A stretch of 26,865 bases of DNA from Prolixibacteraceae bacterium (lineage in GTDB: Bacteria > Bacteroidota > Bacteroidia > Bacteroidales > Prolixibacteraceae), in contig JAFGGF010000028.1 in NCBI GenBank assembly GCA_016930735.1, positions 1 to 26,865 on the forward strand. Reading direction: 5' to 3'. The number at the start of each line of letters is the position of its first letter. Positions within the stretch are counted from its first letter, which is position 1. A program made the position numbers and the translations under genes. Under the pieces are notes generated by a model that saw only the letters and a program-made list of their open reading frames with translations, had not been told where the DNA came from and made no database searches. Below, in pieces: positions 7,748 to 16,970 of the stretch.

Positions 7748-9577
7748 TTAATCAGGTGTTCCCGGATCAAGTAAAACCACATCTAACATCCTTTCTTCAA
7801 TCCATTTTCGTCGGTACGAAATAGTATCAGTAAGGTATTTTTCCACAATCAGGCTTGATATAGGTGCAGCATATGAAGAACCCTCACCGCCAAATTCAAC
7901 ATAGGCTGAGATAGCGATCTTCGGATTTTCGCGAGGTGCAAATACTACAAAAACAGAATGATTTTTTCCATGCGGATTTTGTGCTGTGCCGGTTTTCCCG
8001 CACATGGTAATTCCATTAATTCGGGTCCAGTATGCAGTACCGCCCTCTTCAAATACTTTTTCCATTCCATTAATTACTTTTTCAAAATGTTCTTCATTAA
8101 TTATAGCATAATTCTTTTCACGAAACCTTTCATCCAACTCCCTGTCTCCAACATTTTTAATAATATGAGGAATATAATAAAAACCTCTGTTGGCCAGTAC
8201 TGCAGCATAGTTAGCCATTTGTATCGGAGTAATTTCCAGTTCGCCTTGCCCAATTGCAAGTGAATTTATTGTAGGGACTCTCCACCGGGTTCCTTTAAAT
8301 ACATTGTCCTCATAATATTCCGAGGTTGGGACACTCCCGCTTTGTTCGTTGTAAAAGTCGGTGCCCAGTTTTCTTCCAAATCCAAAACTGGTGATGTATT
8401 CACGCCAGATATCGTATCCGTTTTTTACGCTGCCAAATTCTGGTTTTTCAAGTATCCCCTTAAAAACATAAGAAAAATATGCGTTGCAGGAATGAGAAAT
8501 TGCTCCATTTAGGTTAAAATCCTGGTTGTGGTGACATGCCATTGTATAATTACCGATATGGTAACCATAATCGCAGTGAAATTCTGTTTCCGGAGTTATT
8601 ACACCTTCCTGTAAGGCGATTAATGCCTGTGCCATTTTAAAGGTTGAACCAGGTGGGTAAATAGCTGTTATCGCACGGTTAAACAAGGGTTGTAACGAAT
8701 CGGATTGCAACAACTGAAAATTCTGTCCCCTTGGCCTGCCAACCAACAGGTTCGGATCATAACCCGGCGAACTTACCATTGCCAGCACTTCACCTGTTGA
8801 TGGTTCTAGGGCAACAACTGCCCCCCTTTTATTCTGCATCAGTAATTCGATATACTCCTGCAATTCCGAATCTATCGTGCAGATAAGATTTTTACCCGTT
8901 TTAGCTGCAACATCATTTCTTCCTTCGCGATAACTACCTTTAATCCTGCTATGTACATCTACCAGAAAATATTCGACACCTTTTTCACCCCTCAGATCTT
9001 TTTCATATGTGTATTCAATCCCGCTTATTCCTGCATAGTCACCCATCTGGTAATAAGGATCCTTTTCAATCATTTCATTTGAAACTTCACCAATATACCC
9101 CAGAACATGTGAAGCCATTTTTTTGGGATAGTCCCTTAGGGTACGGGTCTGGGTATAAAATCCATGAAATTTATGTAATTGTTCCTGCAGGACAGCATAC
9201 CTTTCAGGTGTAATTTGTTTTACAATGATTGAAGGTTTATATGGTGAATAATCCCTCGCATCTTTCAGTCGGTCCAATAGATCTTTTTTAGTTATTTCAA
9301 GTAAGTTGCATAGCAATAATGTATCAAACTTTCTTACTTCACGGGGGGTCACCAATAAATCGTATGCTGCCTGATCGTAAACCAGAAGTTCGCCATTCCG
9401 GTCGTAAATCAAACCACGGGAAGGATATTGAATGACTTTACGCAATACATTATTGGTTGCCGATTGTTTATATACCGGGCTTAAAACCTGCAAATCGAAA
9501 AGCCTGATAATAAATATCAATCCGGCTAATATAAATAAACCGATAATTACAAATTTACGCCGCGATAATTTATCCAC
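7748..9577 (-). CDS. mrdA: Penicillin-binding protein 2 (elongasome transpeptidase)
   Basis: PBP2 crosslinks peptidoglycan during side-wall growth and works as a pair with RodA. The 609-residue protein has a short cytoplasmic N-terminus, one membrane anchor (about 8-28), a dimerisation/pedestal domain beginning with YPSRGLIYDRNG, and a C-terminal transpeptidase domain. The three active-site motifs are all present: STFK with Ser311, SCN at 363-365, and KTG at 528-530. Between the first two lie C335-D336, C348-H349-H350 and the Cys inside SCN. This resembles the zinc site reported for Acinetobacter PBP2, but metal binding here is inference. The start is 11 nt past the mreD stop and rodA begins 3 nt after its end. 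Full length, with no sign of damage. Confidence 0.95.
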   Translation of the reverse strand: MDKLSRRKFVIIGLFILAGLIFIIRLFDLQVLSPVYKQSATNNVLRKVIQYPSRGLIYDRNGELLVYDQAAYDLLVTPREVRKFDTLLLCNLLEITKKDLLDRLKDARDYSPYKPSIIVKQITPERYAVLQEQLHKFHGFYTQTRTLRDYPKKMASHVLGYIGEVSNEMIEKDPYYQMGDYAGISGIEYTYEKDLRGEKGVEYFLVDVHSRIKGSYREGRNDVAAKTGKNLICTIDSELQEYIELLMQNKRGAVVALEPSTGEVLAMVSSPGYDPNLLVGRPRGQNFQLLQSDSLQPLFNRAITAIYPPGSTFKMAQALIALQEGVITPETEFHCDYGYHIGNYTMACHHNQDFNLNGAISHSCNAYFSYVFKGILEKPEFGSVKNGYDIWREYITSFGFGRKLGTDFYNEQSGSVPTSEYYEDNVFKGTRWRVPTINSLAIGQGELEITPIQMANYAAVLANRGFYYIPHIIKNVGDRELDERFREKNYAIINEEHFEKVINGMEKVFEEGGTAYWTRINGITMCGKTGTAQNPHGKNHSVFVVFAPRENPKIAISAYVEFGGEGSSYAAPISSLIVEKYLTDTISYRRKWIEERMLDVVLLDPGTPD

Positions 9578-9588
9578 CTAAATTAATT

Positions 9589-10092
9589 TTATTCCCTGAA
9601 AACCAAATACTGGCTTAAAACTATAATAAAAATTGAAAAAACAGAACTTAGAATACTCCTTATAAAGGTATGAATGAAGTTCACAAATGTAAAAGCCTCT
9701 ACATAAAAAAAGAATATATGATGAAGGAATACAAGTATTGCAGAATAATATAAAAACCATTGAAAACCGTATTGGTTTAACCCCGGGTAATCACTTTTAT
9801 CCATTTCACGCGATGAAATCAATTCAATTACAATTGGCCTTGCAAATGCCATAAATGTTGTTGCTGAAGCATGCATCCCGACAGTATTGGAAAAAATATC
9901 AATAACCAGCCCAAGAATAAAGCCAAGGATAACAACAAAATACCGGGGAGTTGAAATTGGCAAAAGAAGGATAAATAAAACGTACATATATGGATTTATA
10001 TATCCGCTGAACTGGATAAAGTTCAGGATAAGAACCTGCAACAGTACCAGGCTGACAAACATTATTCCGTATTTAATCCAAATCCTGATCAT
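9589..10092 (-). CDS. mreD: MreD, rod-shape membrane protein
   Basis: A 167-residue, strongly hydrophobic protein with about five membrane segments, the normal size and look of MreD. Sequence conservation in this family is low. The call rests on hydropathy, a fitting central stretch (GFILGLVIDIFSNTVGMHA, where MreD proteins usually have G-x-x-x-D) and its place between mreC and mrdA. MreD helps regulate the MreC/PBP2 complex in the inner membrane. Its ATG (10090-10092) lies inside the end of mreC, an overlap of 20 bases that suggests translational coupling. Confidence 0.88.
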   Translation of the reverse strand: MIRIWIKYGIMFVSLVLLQVLILNFIQFSGYINPYMYVLFILLLPISTPRYFVVILGFILGLVIDIFSNTVGMHASATTFMAFARPIVIELISSREMDKSDYPGLNQYGFQWFLYYSAILVFLHHIFFFYVEAFTFVNFIHTFIRSILSSVFSIFIIVLSQYLVFRE

Positions 10093-10918
10093 CCTCAGTC
10101 AAATTTTCAATCATAATAATCTCATCCTTTTCACTATTTTCAACAACCTCAACATAAGTGATCGATTTAAAATCGACAGCAAGTTTAACCTGAATGGTAT
10201 AAAAATTTTCACCTTGTTTAATTTCTACAGATTCCACTGTTCCAATCAGGATACCCTCAGGGAAATAAGTTGAAGAACCGCGTGTCACAACCGAATCGCC
10301 AACAGCTACTTCTGCATGTGAAGGGATATCGGAAAGCATAACATACCTGTAATTTAAACCGTCCCAGGAAACTGAACCGAAAAAATTATTCTTTTTTAAT
10401 TTTCCGGAAACAAGCATTCTCCTGTTCAGCAATGAAATCCCTGTAGAATATTTTTCCGAAACATTGCTTACAATTCCAACAATTCCTTCTTCTGATATAA
10501 TTCCCTGGTCTGGCCTGATTCCGTCATTGCTGCCCTTGTTTAAAGTAAAATAATTGTATTGCTTATTTACTGAATTATTAATGATCAATGCCGATCTGTA
10601 AATGAATTTCCCTTCCAGGGAGTCATTTGGATGAATATTGGAAATTACTGATGTTGTATTCTGACCCATTATCTCCAATTCTGACTTCAGCCTCGAATTT
10701 TCAACAGCCAGTTCTTCATTTATTGTAGAAAGTTTAAAATAATTGACAACCCTGTTAAATGAATTATATATTGATCCTGTTATTCTGTTTGAAGTATTAA
10801 AATATCTAACCCTTTGGAAATTATTATAATTAAAAATTAAAACCAGCGAAAAAATTTCCAATACAAGGAAAAGTAATAAAACATGATTCTTTGCAAGGAA
10901 CCTGAATAAGCTTCTCAT
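10073..10918 (-). CDS. mreC: MreC, elongasome scaffold
   Basis: 281 residues: a short basic N-terminus, one membrane helix (about 12-30), a coiled coil (about 60-88, with INEELAVENSRLKSELE), and a periplasmic beta-barrel pair containing KGSNDGIRPDQGIISEEGIVGIVSNV and a later SSTYFPEGILIGTVESV. This is the standard MreC layout. It binds and activates PBP2 in the periplasm. It starts 28 nt after the mreB stop, and its end overlaps mreD by 20 bases. The C-terminal tail after the barrel is short and acidic. No anomalies are seen. Confidence 0.95.
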   Translation of the reverse strand: MRSLFRFLAKNHVLLLFLVLEIFSLVLIFNYNNFQRVRYFNTSNRITGSIYNSFNRVVNYFKLSTINEELAVENSRLKSELEIMGQNTTSVISNIHPNDSLEGKFIYRSALIINNSVNKQYNYFTLNKGSNDGIRPDQGIISEEGIVGIVSNVSEKYSTGISLLNRRMLVSGKLKKNNFFGSVSWDGLNYRYVMLSDIPSHAEVAVGDSVVTRGSSTYFPEGILIGTVESVEIKQGENFYTIQVKLAVDFKSITYVEVVENSEKDEIIMIENLTEDDQDLD

Positions 10919-10946
10919 GCTAATTATTCATTAGTCCCTTCCCTAT

Positions 10947-11969
10947 TTACCGGATCAGGAAAGAGAAATTATCAACGTTTTTAAGGGCAATACCGGTACC
11001 TCTTACAACAGCCCTTAAAGGATCTTCAGCAATATGAAACTGAATTCCGATTTTTGCGGTCAACCGTTGGTCGAGGCCTCGAAGTAAAGCTCCGCCACCA
11101 GCAAGCCAAATTCCTTTGTTAACAATATCGGAATATAATTCCGGCGGGGTTTGCTCCAGAGCACTTAATATTGCTGTTTCTATTTTTGAAATCGATTTTT
11201 CGAGGCAATGAGCAATTTCCTGATATGAAACCGGGACTTCGATCGGAAGGGCAGTCATCTGATTAGGTCCCTGCACTACATAATTCGGAGGTGGGTCTTT
11301 TAACTGCGACAGAGCCGATCCAACATTGATTTTTATATCTTCAGCTGTTTTTTCACCAATTTTTATGTTATGCTGATGACGCATATATTCCATTATATCA
11401 TCAGTCAGGTCGTCACCGGCAATTCTGATTGATTTATTGGTAACCAGCCCTCCGAGAGAAATAACTGCAATTTCTGTAGTTCCCCCGCCAATATCAACAA
11501 CCATATTACCTTCAGGGGCTTCCACATCCAAACCAATACCAATAGCAGCAGCCAGAGGTTCATAAATCATATAAACTTCTCGGCCACCGGCATGTTCCGA
11601 TGAGTCGCGAACTGCACGTATTTCAACTTCTGTACTCCCCGATGGGATACAGACTACCATTTTTAACGCAGGTGAGAACAGTTTCGACTTTGGGTTTGTC
11701 ATTTTGATCATCCCCCTGATCATTTGTTCTGCTGCATTAAAATCGGCAATAACACCATCGCGCAAAGGCCTTATCGTTTTCAGATTAGCATGGGTCTTTC
11801 CCTGCATCTGCCTTGCTTTTTCACCAATTGCAACCAACTTTTCAGTTTTTAAATCGATGGCTACAATTGATGGCTCATCAACTACAATTTTATCATTATG
11901 AATGATAATGGTATTTGCCGTCCCTAAATCGATGGCAATCTCCTGAGTAAGAAAAGAAAACAATCCCAT
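10947..11969 (-). CDS. mreB: MreB, actin-like rod-shape protein
   Basis: 340 residues, usual length. The actin-fold nucleotide motifs are complete: phosphate 1 at the N-terminus (DLGTANTIIIH), phosphate 2 (VVDIGGGTTEIAVISLGG) and the adenosine motif near the C-terminus (GIWLAGGGALLRGL). The N-terminus MGLFSF is a short hydrophobic start that could touch the membrane. MreB filaments on the inner face of the cytoplasmic membrane direct the MreC/MreD/PBP2/RodA machine encoded directly downstream. A gap of 55 nt separates it from the purH stop, with a candidate -7 box in that gap, so the elongasome operon may have a promoter of its own as well as read-through from purH. Confidence 0.97.
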   Translation of the reverse strand: MGLFSFLTQEIAIDLGTANTIIIHNDKIVVDEPSIVAIDLKTEKLVAIGEKARQMQGKTHANLKTIRPLRDGVIADFNAAEQMIRGMIKMTNPKSKLFSPALKMVVCIPSGSTEVEIRAVRDSSEHAGGREVYMIYEPLAAAIGIGLDVEAPEGNMVVDIGGGTTEIAVISLGGLVTNKSIRIAGDDLTDDIMEYMRHQHNIKIGEKTAEDIKINVGSALSQLKDPPPNYVVQGPNQMTALPIEVPVSYQEIAHCLEKSISKIETAILSALEQTPPELYSDIVNKGIWLAGGGALLRGLDQRLTAKIGIQFHIAEDPLRAVVRGTGIALKNVDNFSFLIR

Positions 11970-12009
11970 CCTAAAATTTCTTTCTGAATTATATTAATTC
12001 CCCGAAGGG

Positions 12010-12017
12010 CAAATTTA
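12010..12017 (-). promoter_or_regulatory. Candidate -7 box for the mreB operon
   Basis: TAAATTTG on the minus strand matches TAnnTTTG, about 40 nt before the mreB ATG in the gap after purH. No matching TTTG is visible at the right distance upstream, so the promoter call is tentative. Confidence 0.35.
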
Positions 12018-12024
12018 TCTCTTA

Positions 12025-13614
12025 TTAATGTTTAAAATGCCTTTTTCCTGTAAAAATCATAGCAATCCCATATTCATCGCATGCTTCAATTACTTCATCA
12101 TCGCGGATGCTGCCTCCCGGCTCAACTATATATTTAATTCCATATTCGTTGGCAGCTTCAACACTGTCTCTGAATGGGAAAAACGCATCTGATATCAGCA
12201 CCGACTCTTCAATATTGACACCTTCCTTGAGGTTAAACCGTGGAATAGTCAGATATCTCAGGCTGTCGAGCCTGTTGGGTTGCCCCATGCCTGCCCCGGT
12301 TAACCAGAACGATCCATCGTTGTTTTCGGTTACCAATGCAATAGCATTACTTTTCAAATGCTTACAGGCTATTAACCCAAACTTTGTTAAATTCAGTTTA
12401 TTGCTGTCGAACTGAATTTTTGTAACATTCTTAAATTCATTTTCAAGCCCTTCATCTTCATCCTGAACCAACATGCCACCACTTACAGAACGGTATAATT
12501 TTTCACCGGTAATTTCAGGTTTTACAGGAATTTCAAGTAAACGTAAATTTTTCTTCTTATTAAAAACTTTAAGAGCCTCTTCGGTAAAAGACGGGGCAAT
12601 TATTATTTCAATAAACTTCTTGGAAAACCATTCTGCAACTTCTTCGGTTACAGTATCGGTAAAGCAAATTATCCCGCCAAATGCACTAACAGGGTCACCT
12701 GCCCATGCGAGTTCCAGGGATTTCATTATATCGTCGGTGACTGCCAGCCCGCAAGGATTTAAATGTTTGATAACTGAAACCGCAACTTTATTTTTTATGT
12801 GAGAAACGGAATGAAATGCATCACTTGCCGATTTCCAGGCTGCATCTGCGTCAAGCATATTATTATACGAAAGTGCTTTCCCCTGAATAACTTTTGCGTC
12901 TGAAAGGCTGGCACCAGTTTTACTGTTCCGGAATTTGTAAAATGTTGCCTGTTGATGAGGATTTTCGCCATAACGTAAAACCGAACCGTTATTCAGGCTA
13001 ATCCTCTCCTGGGATTCATTTTCAGGATTGAAATATTTAAAAATAGCAGCATCATAATTTGACGAAACTGAAAATGCATGAGCTGCAAAAATCTTCCTGT
13101 CTTCCAAAGAGGTTTCACCATTCTTTTCATTTAATAAATCAAATAAAGGCAAATATTTATCCTGAGAGGCAACAATCAATACGTCTTTAAAATTTTTTGC
13201 TGAAGCCCTGATCAATGATATCCCACCAATATCAATTTTTTCGATTATATCCTGTTCTGAAGCTCCACTGGCAACTGTTTCTTCAAAAGGATAAAGGTCA
13301 ACAATTACCAGGTCAATGGCCGGAATTTCATATTCAGAAAGTTGGCTTACATCTCCTTCGTTCTCACGACGGGCAAGTATGCCTCCAAAAACTTTTGGAT
13401 GAAGGGTTTTTACGCGCCCTCCAAGAATGGAAGGATAACCGGTTAAACTTTCAACACTTTTTACTTCTACTCCTAAACTTTCAATAAATTTAAATGTTCC
13501 GCCTGTACTATAAATTTTAATACCAAGTGTTTCAAGTTTTTTAATTATTTCATCCAGGTTTTCTTTGTGAAAAACTGATATTAAAGCAGATGTAATCTTT
13601 TTAAGTCCAGCCAT
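12025..13614 (-). CDS. purH: Bifunctional AICAR transformylase / IMP cyclohydrolase
   Basis: PurH carries out the last two steps of IMP synthesis: formyl transfer from 10-formyl-THF to AICAR, then ring closure. The protein has 529 residues. The N-terminal cyclohydrolase domain (1 to about 150) shows YSTGGTFKFIE, the SLTGYPSILGGRVKTLHP segment and DLVIVDLYPF. The transformylase domain shows RYGENPHQ (214-221) and the catalytic segment KHLNPCG with K283 and H284. All key residues are present. It heads the minus-strand block with mreBCD-mrdA-rodA behind it, an order I know from other Bacteroidota. A TAnnTTTG element lies just upstream of the ATG. Confidence 0.97.
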   Translation of the reverse strand: MAGLKKITSALISVFHKENLDEIIKKLETLGIKIYSTGGTFKFIESLGVEVKSVESLTGYPSILGGRVKTLHPKVFGGILARRENEGDVSQLSEYEIPAIDLVIVDLYPFEETVASGASEQDIIEKIDIGGISLIRASAKNFKDVLIVASQDKYLPLFDLLNEKNGETSLEDRKIFAAHAFSVSSNYDAAIFKYFNPENESQERISLNNGSVLRYGENPHQQATFYKFRNSKTGASLSDAKVIQGKALSYNNMLDADAAWKSASDAFHSVSHIKNKVAVSVIKHLNPCGLAVTDDIMKSLELAWAGDPVSAFGGIICFTDTVTEEVAEWFSKKFIEIIIAPSFTEEALKVFNKKKNLRLLEIPVKPEITGEKLYRSVSGGMLVQDEDEGLENEFKNVTKIQFDSNKLNLTKFGLIACKHLKSNAIALVTENNDGSFWLTGAGMGQPNRLDSLRYLTIPRFNLKEGVNIEESVLISDAFFPFRDSVEAANEYGIKYIVEPGGSIRDDEVIEACDEYGIAMIFTGKRHFKH

Positions 13615-13859
13615 TTATTATAATTTTTAATTCGGTTGCAAAGATAACAAAATGCACCTGATTTACATTCTATTTCAATAAAAAAGGAAAAACCTCCTGA
13701 AAATATAAATATTTTAGCCTTTTCCTGTCATTAAAATGTAATCATTATAAAAAAATAACACTAATTAGTCAGAAATAATTTATTACACTTTGTGGAAACT
13801 GGAAATGAAGGTTTCAATTGACTTTGTTATATTTACAATCGACAAACCTGAAAGATTAA
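13615..13859. promoter_or_regulatory. Divergent intergenic region between purH and MacB-like permease
   Basis: A spacer of 245 bases. On the minus side TATCTTTG (plus 13639-13646) is an exact TAnnTTTG -7 box for purH, with a predicted leader of about 20 nt; no good -33 box accompanies it. A perfect AT inverted repeat, AAAATAT / ATATTTT with a two-base spacer, lies at 13700-13715 and could be an operator or just AT-rich sequence. I found no convincing promoter for the permease gene and no small gene or RNA here. Confidence 0.45.
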
Positions 13860-15122
13860 ATGAAAAGGCTGCTTATAGTCCGGTTAATAATTGAAAGTTT
13901 TAATTTTGCTTTTAATTCTCTGAAAGTAAACAGGCTACGAACATTCCTTTCGTTGCTGGGGATTACCATAGGTATTTTTGCTATAATATCGGTTTTTACT
14001 GTTATTGATTCACTTGAAAAGTTTATCAGGGAAAGCCTGGATTCGCTGGGTGATAATATGGTTTATATTCAAAAATGGCCCTGGACGCCTCCCGAAGGTG
14101 AAACCGAATATCCTTACTGGAAATACCTGAACAGGCCGTCTCCGGAAGTTGAAGAAAATGATTTGCTTTTAAGGCGGGCTAAAAATGTCGAACATGCAGT
14201 ATTTCTTTTTGGTTTTGGAAGGACTGTACAATATGAAAATACAAAAGTTGATAACGCTGAAATTTTAGCTACCACCCATGCCCTGCTCGATTGCTGGGAT
14301 TTAAAAATGGAAAGAGGGAGGTATTTTACCGAATCGGAAATGACTTCGGGAGCACCGGTAGCTGTTTTAGGAAGTGAACTTACAGATGATATTTTTGAAG
14401 GGTTAAATCCTGTAGGAAGGTCCATTAAACTGCAGGGAAGGAAGTTCAGGATCATAGGTGTTTATGAAGAAAAAGGGCAGGACCTTTTTGGCACCAGCAT
14501 GGATAAGCGCGTACATATTTCAGTGCAGAATGCTTTAACCATGGTTGATATCCGAAACAGGGATGCCGGGCAAACCATTTGTATCAAGGCAAAAAGAAAT
14601 GTCGACAGCGATAAACTGAATGCAGAATTAACCGGGATAATGCGTTCGATACGCAAACTGAAACCCATGGAAGAAAACGATTTTGCTATAAATGAGGTTA
14701 GTATTATTTCAAATCAATTTGACCAGTTTTTTTCTGCATTTAATATGGCCGGATGGATTATAGGGGGATTTTCAATCCTGGTTGGTGGTTTTGGAATTGC
14801 CAACATTATGTTTGTTTCTGTAAAAGAACGTACAAAAATAATTGGCATTCAGAAATCAATAGGAGCCAAACGGTATTTTATTTTATTTGAATTTATTTTT
14901 GAAGCCATTATTTTATCAGTAATCGGTGGAATCTTCGGATTGCTGCTGATTTTTATCGGGACCCAGATATTCAGCCAGGCTGCATCGATGACGATATCAC
15001 TTACAATTGGCAATATTGTAACAGGGTTAATGATTTCTAGTGTAATTGGTTTTATTGCCGGATTGATGCCGGCACTTTCTGCAGCACGGCTTGACCCGGT
15101 TGCAGCAATTAACTCAGTATAA
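13860..15122 (+). CDS. MacB-like ABC transporter permease (FtsX domain)
   Basis: 420 residues with the MacB/FtsX permease plan: one N-terminal membrane helix in the conserved segment LRTFLSLLGITIGIFAIISV, a large periplasmic MacB_PCD domain (about 60-280), then three C-terminal helices around GGFSILVGGFGIANIMFVSV, the coupling segment VKERTKIIGIQKSIGAK and the closing PALSAARLDPVAAINSV. Such proteins work with a separate MacB/LolD-type ATPase in export of substances or in mechanical signalling across the periplasm. No ATPase gene or membrane-fusion protein is next to it, so the partner must be encoded elsewhere. The substrate is unknown. It converges on the ksgA operon; the stops are only a few bases apart. 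Confidence 0.88.
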   Translation: MKRLLIVRLIIESFNFAFNSLKVNRLRTFLSLLGITIGIFAIISVFTVIDSLEKFIRESLDSLGDNMVYIQKWPWTPPEGETEYPYWKYLNRPSPEVEENDLLLRRAKNVEHAVFLFGFGRTVQYENTKVDNAEILATTHALLDCWDLKMERGRYFTESEMTSGAPVAVLGSELTDDIFEGLNPVGRSIKLQGRKFRIIGVYEEKGQDLFGTSMDKRVHISVQNALTMVDIRNRDAGQTICIKAKRNVDSDKLNAELTGIMRSIRKLKPMEENDFAINEVSIISNQFDQFFSAFNMAGWIIGGFSILVGGFGIANIMFVSVKERTKIIGIQKSIGAKRYFILFEFIFEAIILSVIGGIFGLLLIFIGTQIFSQAASMTISLTIGNIVTGLMISSVIGFIAGLMPALSAARLDPVAAINSV

Positions 15123-15126
15123 AGGC

Positions 15127-16095
15127 TTAAACAATGCCTAAATGAAATAATGCCTCACCCCTGTAAACAACCGGTGAGTGATTTAATCCGATAATATAAC
15201 CATCGTCAGGTGATTTCACACGGTGTTCAAAATTTCCATACGGATCGGAAATGCTTCCAATTATTTCACCTTTGCCGACTTTTACACCATCTTTTATTGT
15301 AAACCGGAACAGCCCTCCATGTTTTGCTCTTATCCACGACGAACTTTTTAAAGTGGCCGAAGGAGTAAAATTGTATTTCTTAAGCTCTTCTGAATAATTA
15401 CGCATTCCCAAATAATGCATGATTCCCATAACGCCTGCAACTCCCCTTTTTGTAATCCGGCTGTTTATATCAATCGATTTTCCACCTTCAAACAATAAAA
15501 CTTTTTTCCCCATTTTTTCAGCTTCCTGCCGGAAAGATTTTTCACGTTGCTTTGCTTCCAGAATAAACCTTGGATTAAAAACCTCAGCTAATTTTAATAA
15601 CTGATCGTCGCCTCCTGAAATCCTTATTTGTGATGAATTAAACCGGTTGGCGCCCCCTGTGTGAAAATCGACGCAGTAATCGATGTGTGGCAGAATTTCG
15701 TTCATTACCTGAAATGCAAAAATGCTTGCCAGCGAACCTTTTTTTGAGCCGGGAAACATACGGTTAAGGTCCTTTCCATCCGGGAATTCGCGTGTTTGGT
15801 TCAGGAATCCAAAAATGTTTAATGTAGGAATACAAATAACCATACCTTTTTCAGGCCTGGTAATTTTTTCAGCCAACAAAGTCCTTACTATTTCAACTCC
15901 GTTTGTTTCATTTCCATGAATACCGGCAACTAAAAGTAAAACAGGTCCGTCTGTTTTTGCTCTGTCAATAATAACCGGAATCTCTACCTTTGTCCGGGTG
16001 TACAGCCGGGCAATATCGAGGTTAAGAATGGTTCTTTTTCCCTTTGGAACAGTTGTCCCCAGAATCTTTAACGGTTCATTTTTTTTCATAGCCAT
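15127..16095 (-). CDS. Succinylglutamate desuccinylase/aspartoacylase-family zinc hydrolase
   Basis: 322 residues. Zinc ligands of the M14-like aspartoacylase fold are visible: GIHGNETNG (H60 and E63) and DFHTGG (H145), with DGKDLNRMFPG supplying the substrate-binding Arg (112) and a later LLFEGG supplying a candidate catalytic Glu. After the catalytic domain (to about 225) comes a small beta-rich domain (about 245-322, with RAKHGGLFRF and VKSPDDGYIIGL) like the barrel-sandwich ends of AstE-like proteins. Family members cleave N-acyl amino acids or terminal amino-acid amides; the substrate here is not known. Its ATG overlaps the rimK stop in a TAATG, so translation is coupled. A second in-frame ATG follows two codons later (16087-16089). 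The rimK and rimB-like genes upstream suggest it may act on a RimK product. Confidence 0.88.
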   Translation of the reverse strand: MAMKKNEPLKILGTTVPKGKRTILNLDIARLYTRTKVEIPVIIDRAKTDGPVLLLVAGIHGNETNGVEIVRTLLAEKITRPEKGMVICIPTLNIFGFLNQTREFPDGKDLNRMFPGSKKGSLASIFAFQVMNEILPHIDYCVDFHTGGANRFNSSQIRISGGDDQLLKLAEVFNPRFILEAKQREKSFRQEAEKMGKKVLLFEGGKSIDINSRITKRGVAGVMGIMHYLGMRNYSEELKKYNFTPSATLKSSSWIRAKHGGLFRFTIKDGVKVGKGEIIGSISDPYGNFEHRVKSPDDGYIIGLNHSPVVYRGEALFHLGIV

Positions 16096-16970
16096 TATTC
16101 AGCATGACGCTCAACATACCTGATTATGCTTTTTGCAATATCAACATTTGTTGCTTTTTCAATACCTTCCAATCCGGGTGATGAATTAACCTCCAGAATC
16201 AATGGCCCGTTTTCCGACTGCAACATGTCAACACCGGCAATACCCAAACCCATAACCCGGGCAGCTTTTAAGGCGGCATTTTCTTCATCCTCCGAAAGTT
16301 TGTAAACCTCGGCAATGCCTCCACGGTGAAGGTTCGAGCGGAATTCACCTTTTTTTGCAATCCTTTTCATTGCTCCAACTACAACACCATCAACTACAAA
16401 AGCCCGGATATCAGTACCCTTTGATTCTTCTATAAAATCCTGGACAATCACCCTGGCTTTTAGGCCATTAAAGGCTTCTATTACCGATTCTGCAGCACTG
16501 TCGGTTTCAGCAAGGACAACTCCCAACCCCTGGGTCCCTTCAAGAAGTTTGACCACGAGCGGGGCTCCTCCAACACTTTTAATAATATCCTTTACATTTC
16601 TTGAATAATTGGTAAAAACCGTTTTCGGCAATCCCAGCCCGGCACGGGCAAGTACCTGTAAACTCCTTAATTTATCGCGTGAGCGGACCAAAGCCTGCGA
16701 TTCAATGGCTGTAAATACTTTCATCATTTCAAACTGCCGGACTACAGCAGTTCCGTAAAAAGTAATCGAAGCCCCGATACGAGGTATTACTGCGTTAACA
16801 TCTTTTAATTCATGGCCACGGAATATTACCTGTGGATTTTTCTTTTGAATCAAAAGGTCACATTTTGAATGATCAACAACCAGCATTTCATGCTTCCTTT
16901 TAATTCCGGCCTCTACAAGCCTTTTTGTTGAATACAGATCGGGATTTCGTGATAAAACAACTATCTTCAT
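16095..16970 (-). CDS. rimK: RimK-type alpha-L-glutamate ligase
   Basis: 291 residues with the full RimK plan: an N-terminal domain beginning MKIVVLSRNPDLYST, a central conserved stretch IPRIGASITFYGTAVVRQFE (62-81), then the ATP-grasp fold with PLVVKLLEGTQGLGV (K141), the GTDIRAFVV segment and EVNSSPGLEGI (E260 and N262, Mg2+ ligands). RimK adds glutamates to the C-terminus of ribosomal protein S6 in E. coli and Pseudomonas; relatives can act on other substrates such as coenzyme F420. It sits between the rimB-like and acylase genes, with a TAATG one-base overlap on each side, so the three proteins are probably made together. Cytosolic. Confidence 0.95.
   Translation of the reverse strand: MKIVVLSRNPDLYSTKRLVEAGIKRKHEMLVVDHSKCDLLIQKKNPQVIFRGHELKDVNAVIPRIGASITFYGTAVVRQFEMMKVFTAIESQALVRSRDKLRSLQVLARAGLGLPKTVFTNYSRNVKDIIKSVGGAPLVVKLLEGTQGLGVVLAETDSAAESVIEAFNGLKARVIVQDFIEESKGTDIRAFVVDGVVVGAMKRIAKKGEFRSNLHRGGIAEVYKLSEDEENAALKAARVMGLGIAGVDMLQSENGPLILEVNSSPGLEGIEKATNVDIAKSIIRYVERHAE

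Noticed and set aside
9887..10273. Long open frames on the strand opposite mreC and mreD, and similar ones opposite purH and ksgA
   Set aside because: They lie fully inside well-recognised genes, have no family similarity, and carry the biased composition expected of antisense shadows.
13700..13715. AT inverted repeat upstream of purH as a defined operator
   Set aside because: Perfect but made only of A and T in an AT-rich spacer, so chance is likely; no known regulator motif matches.
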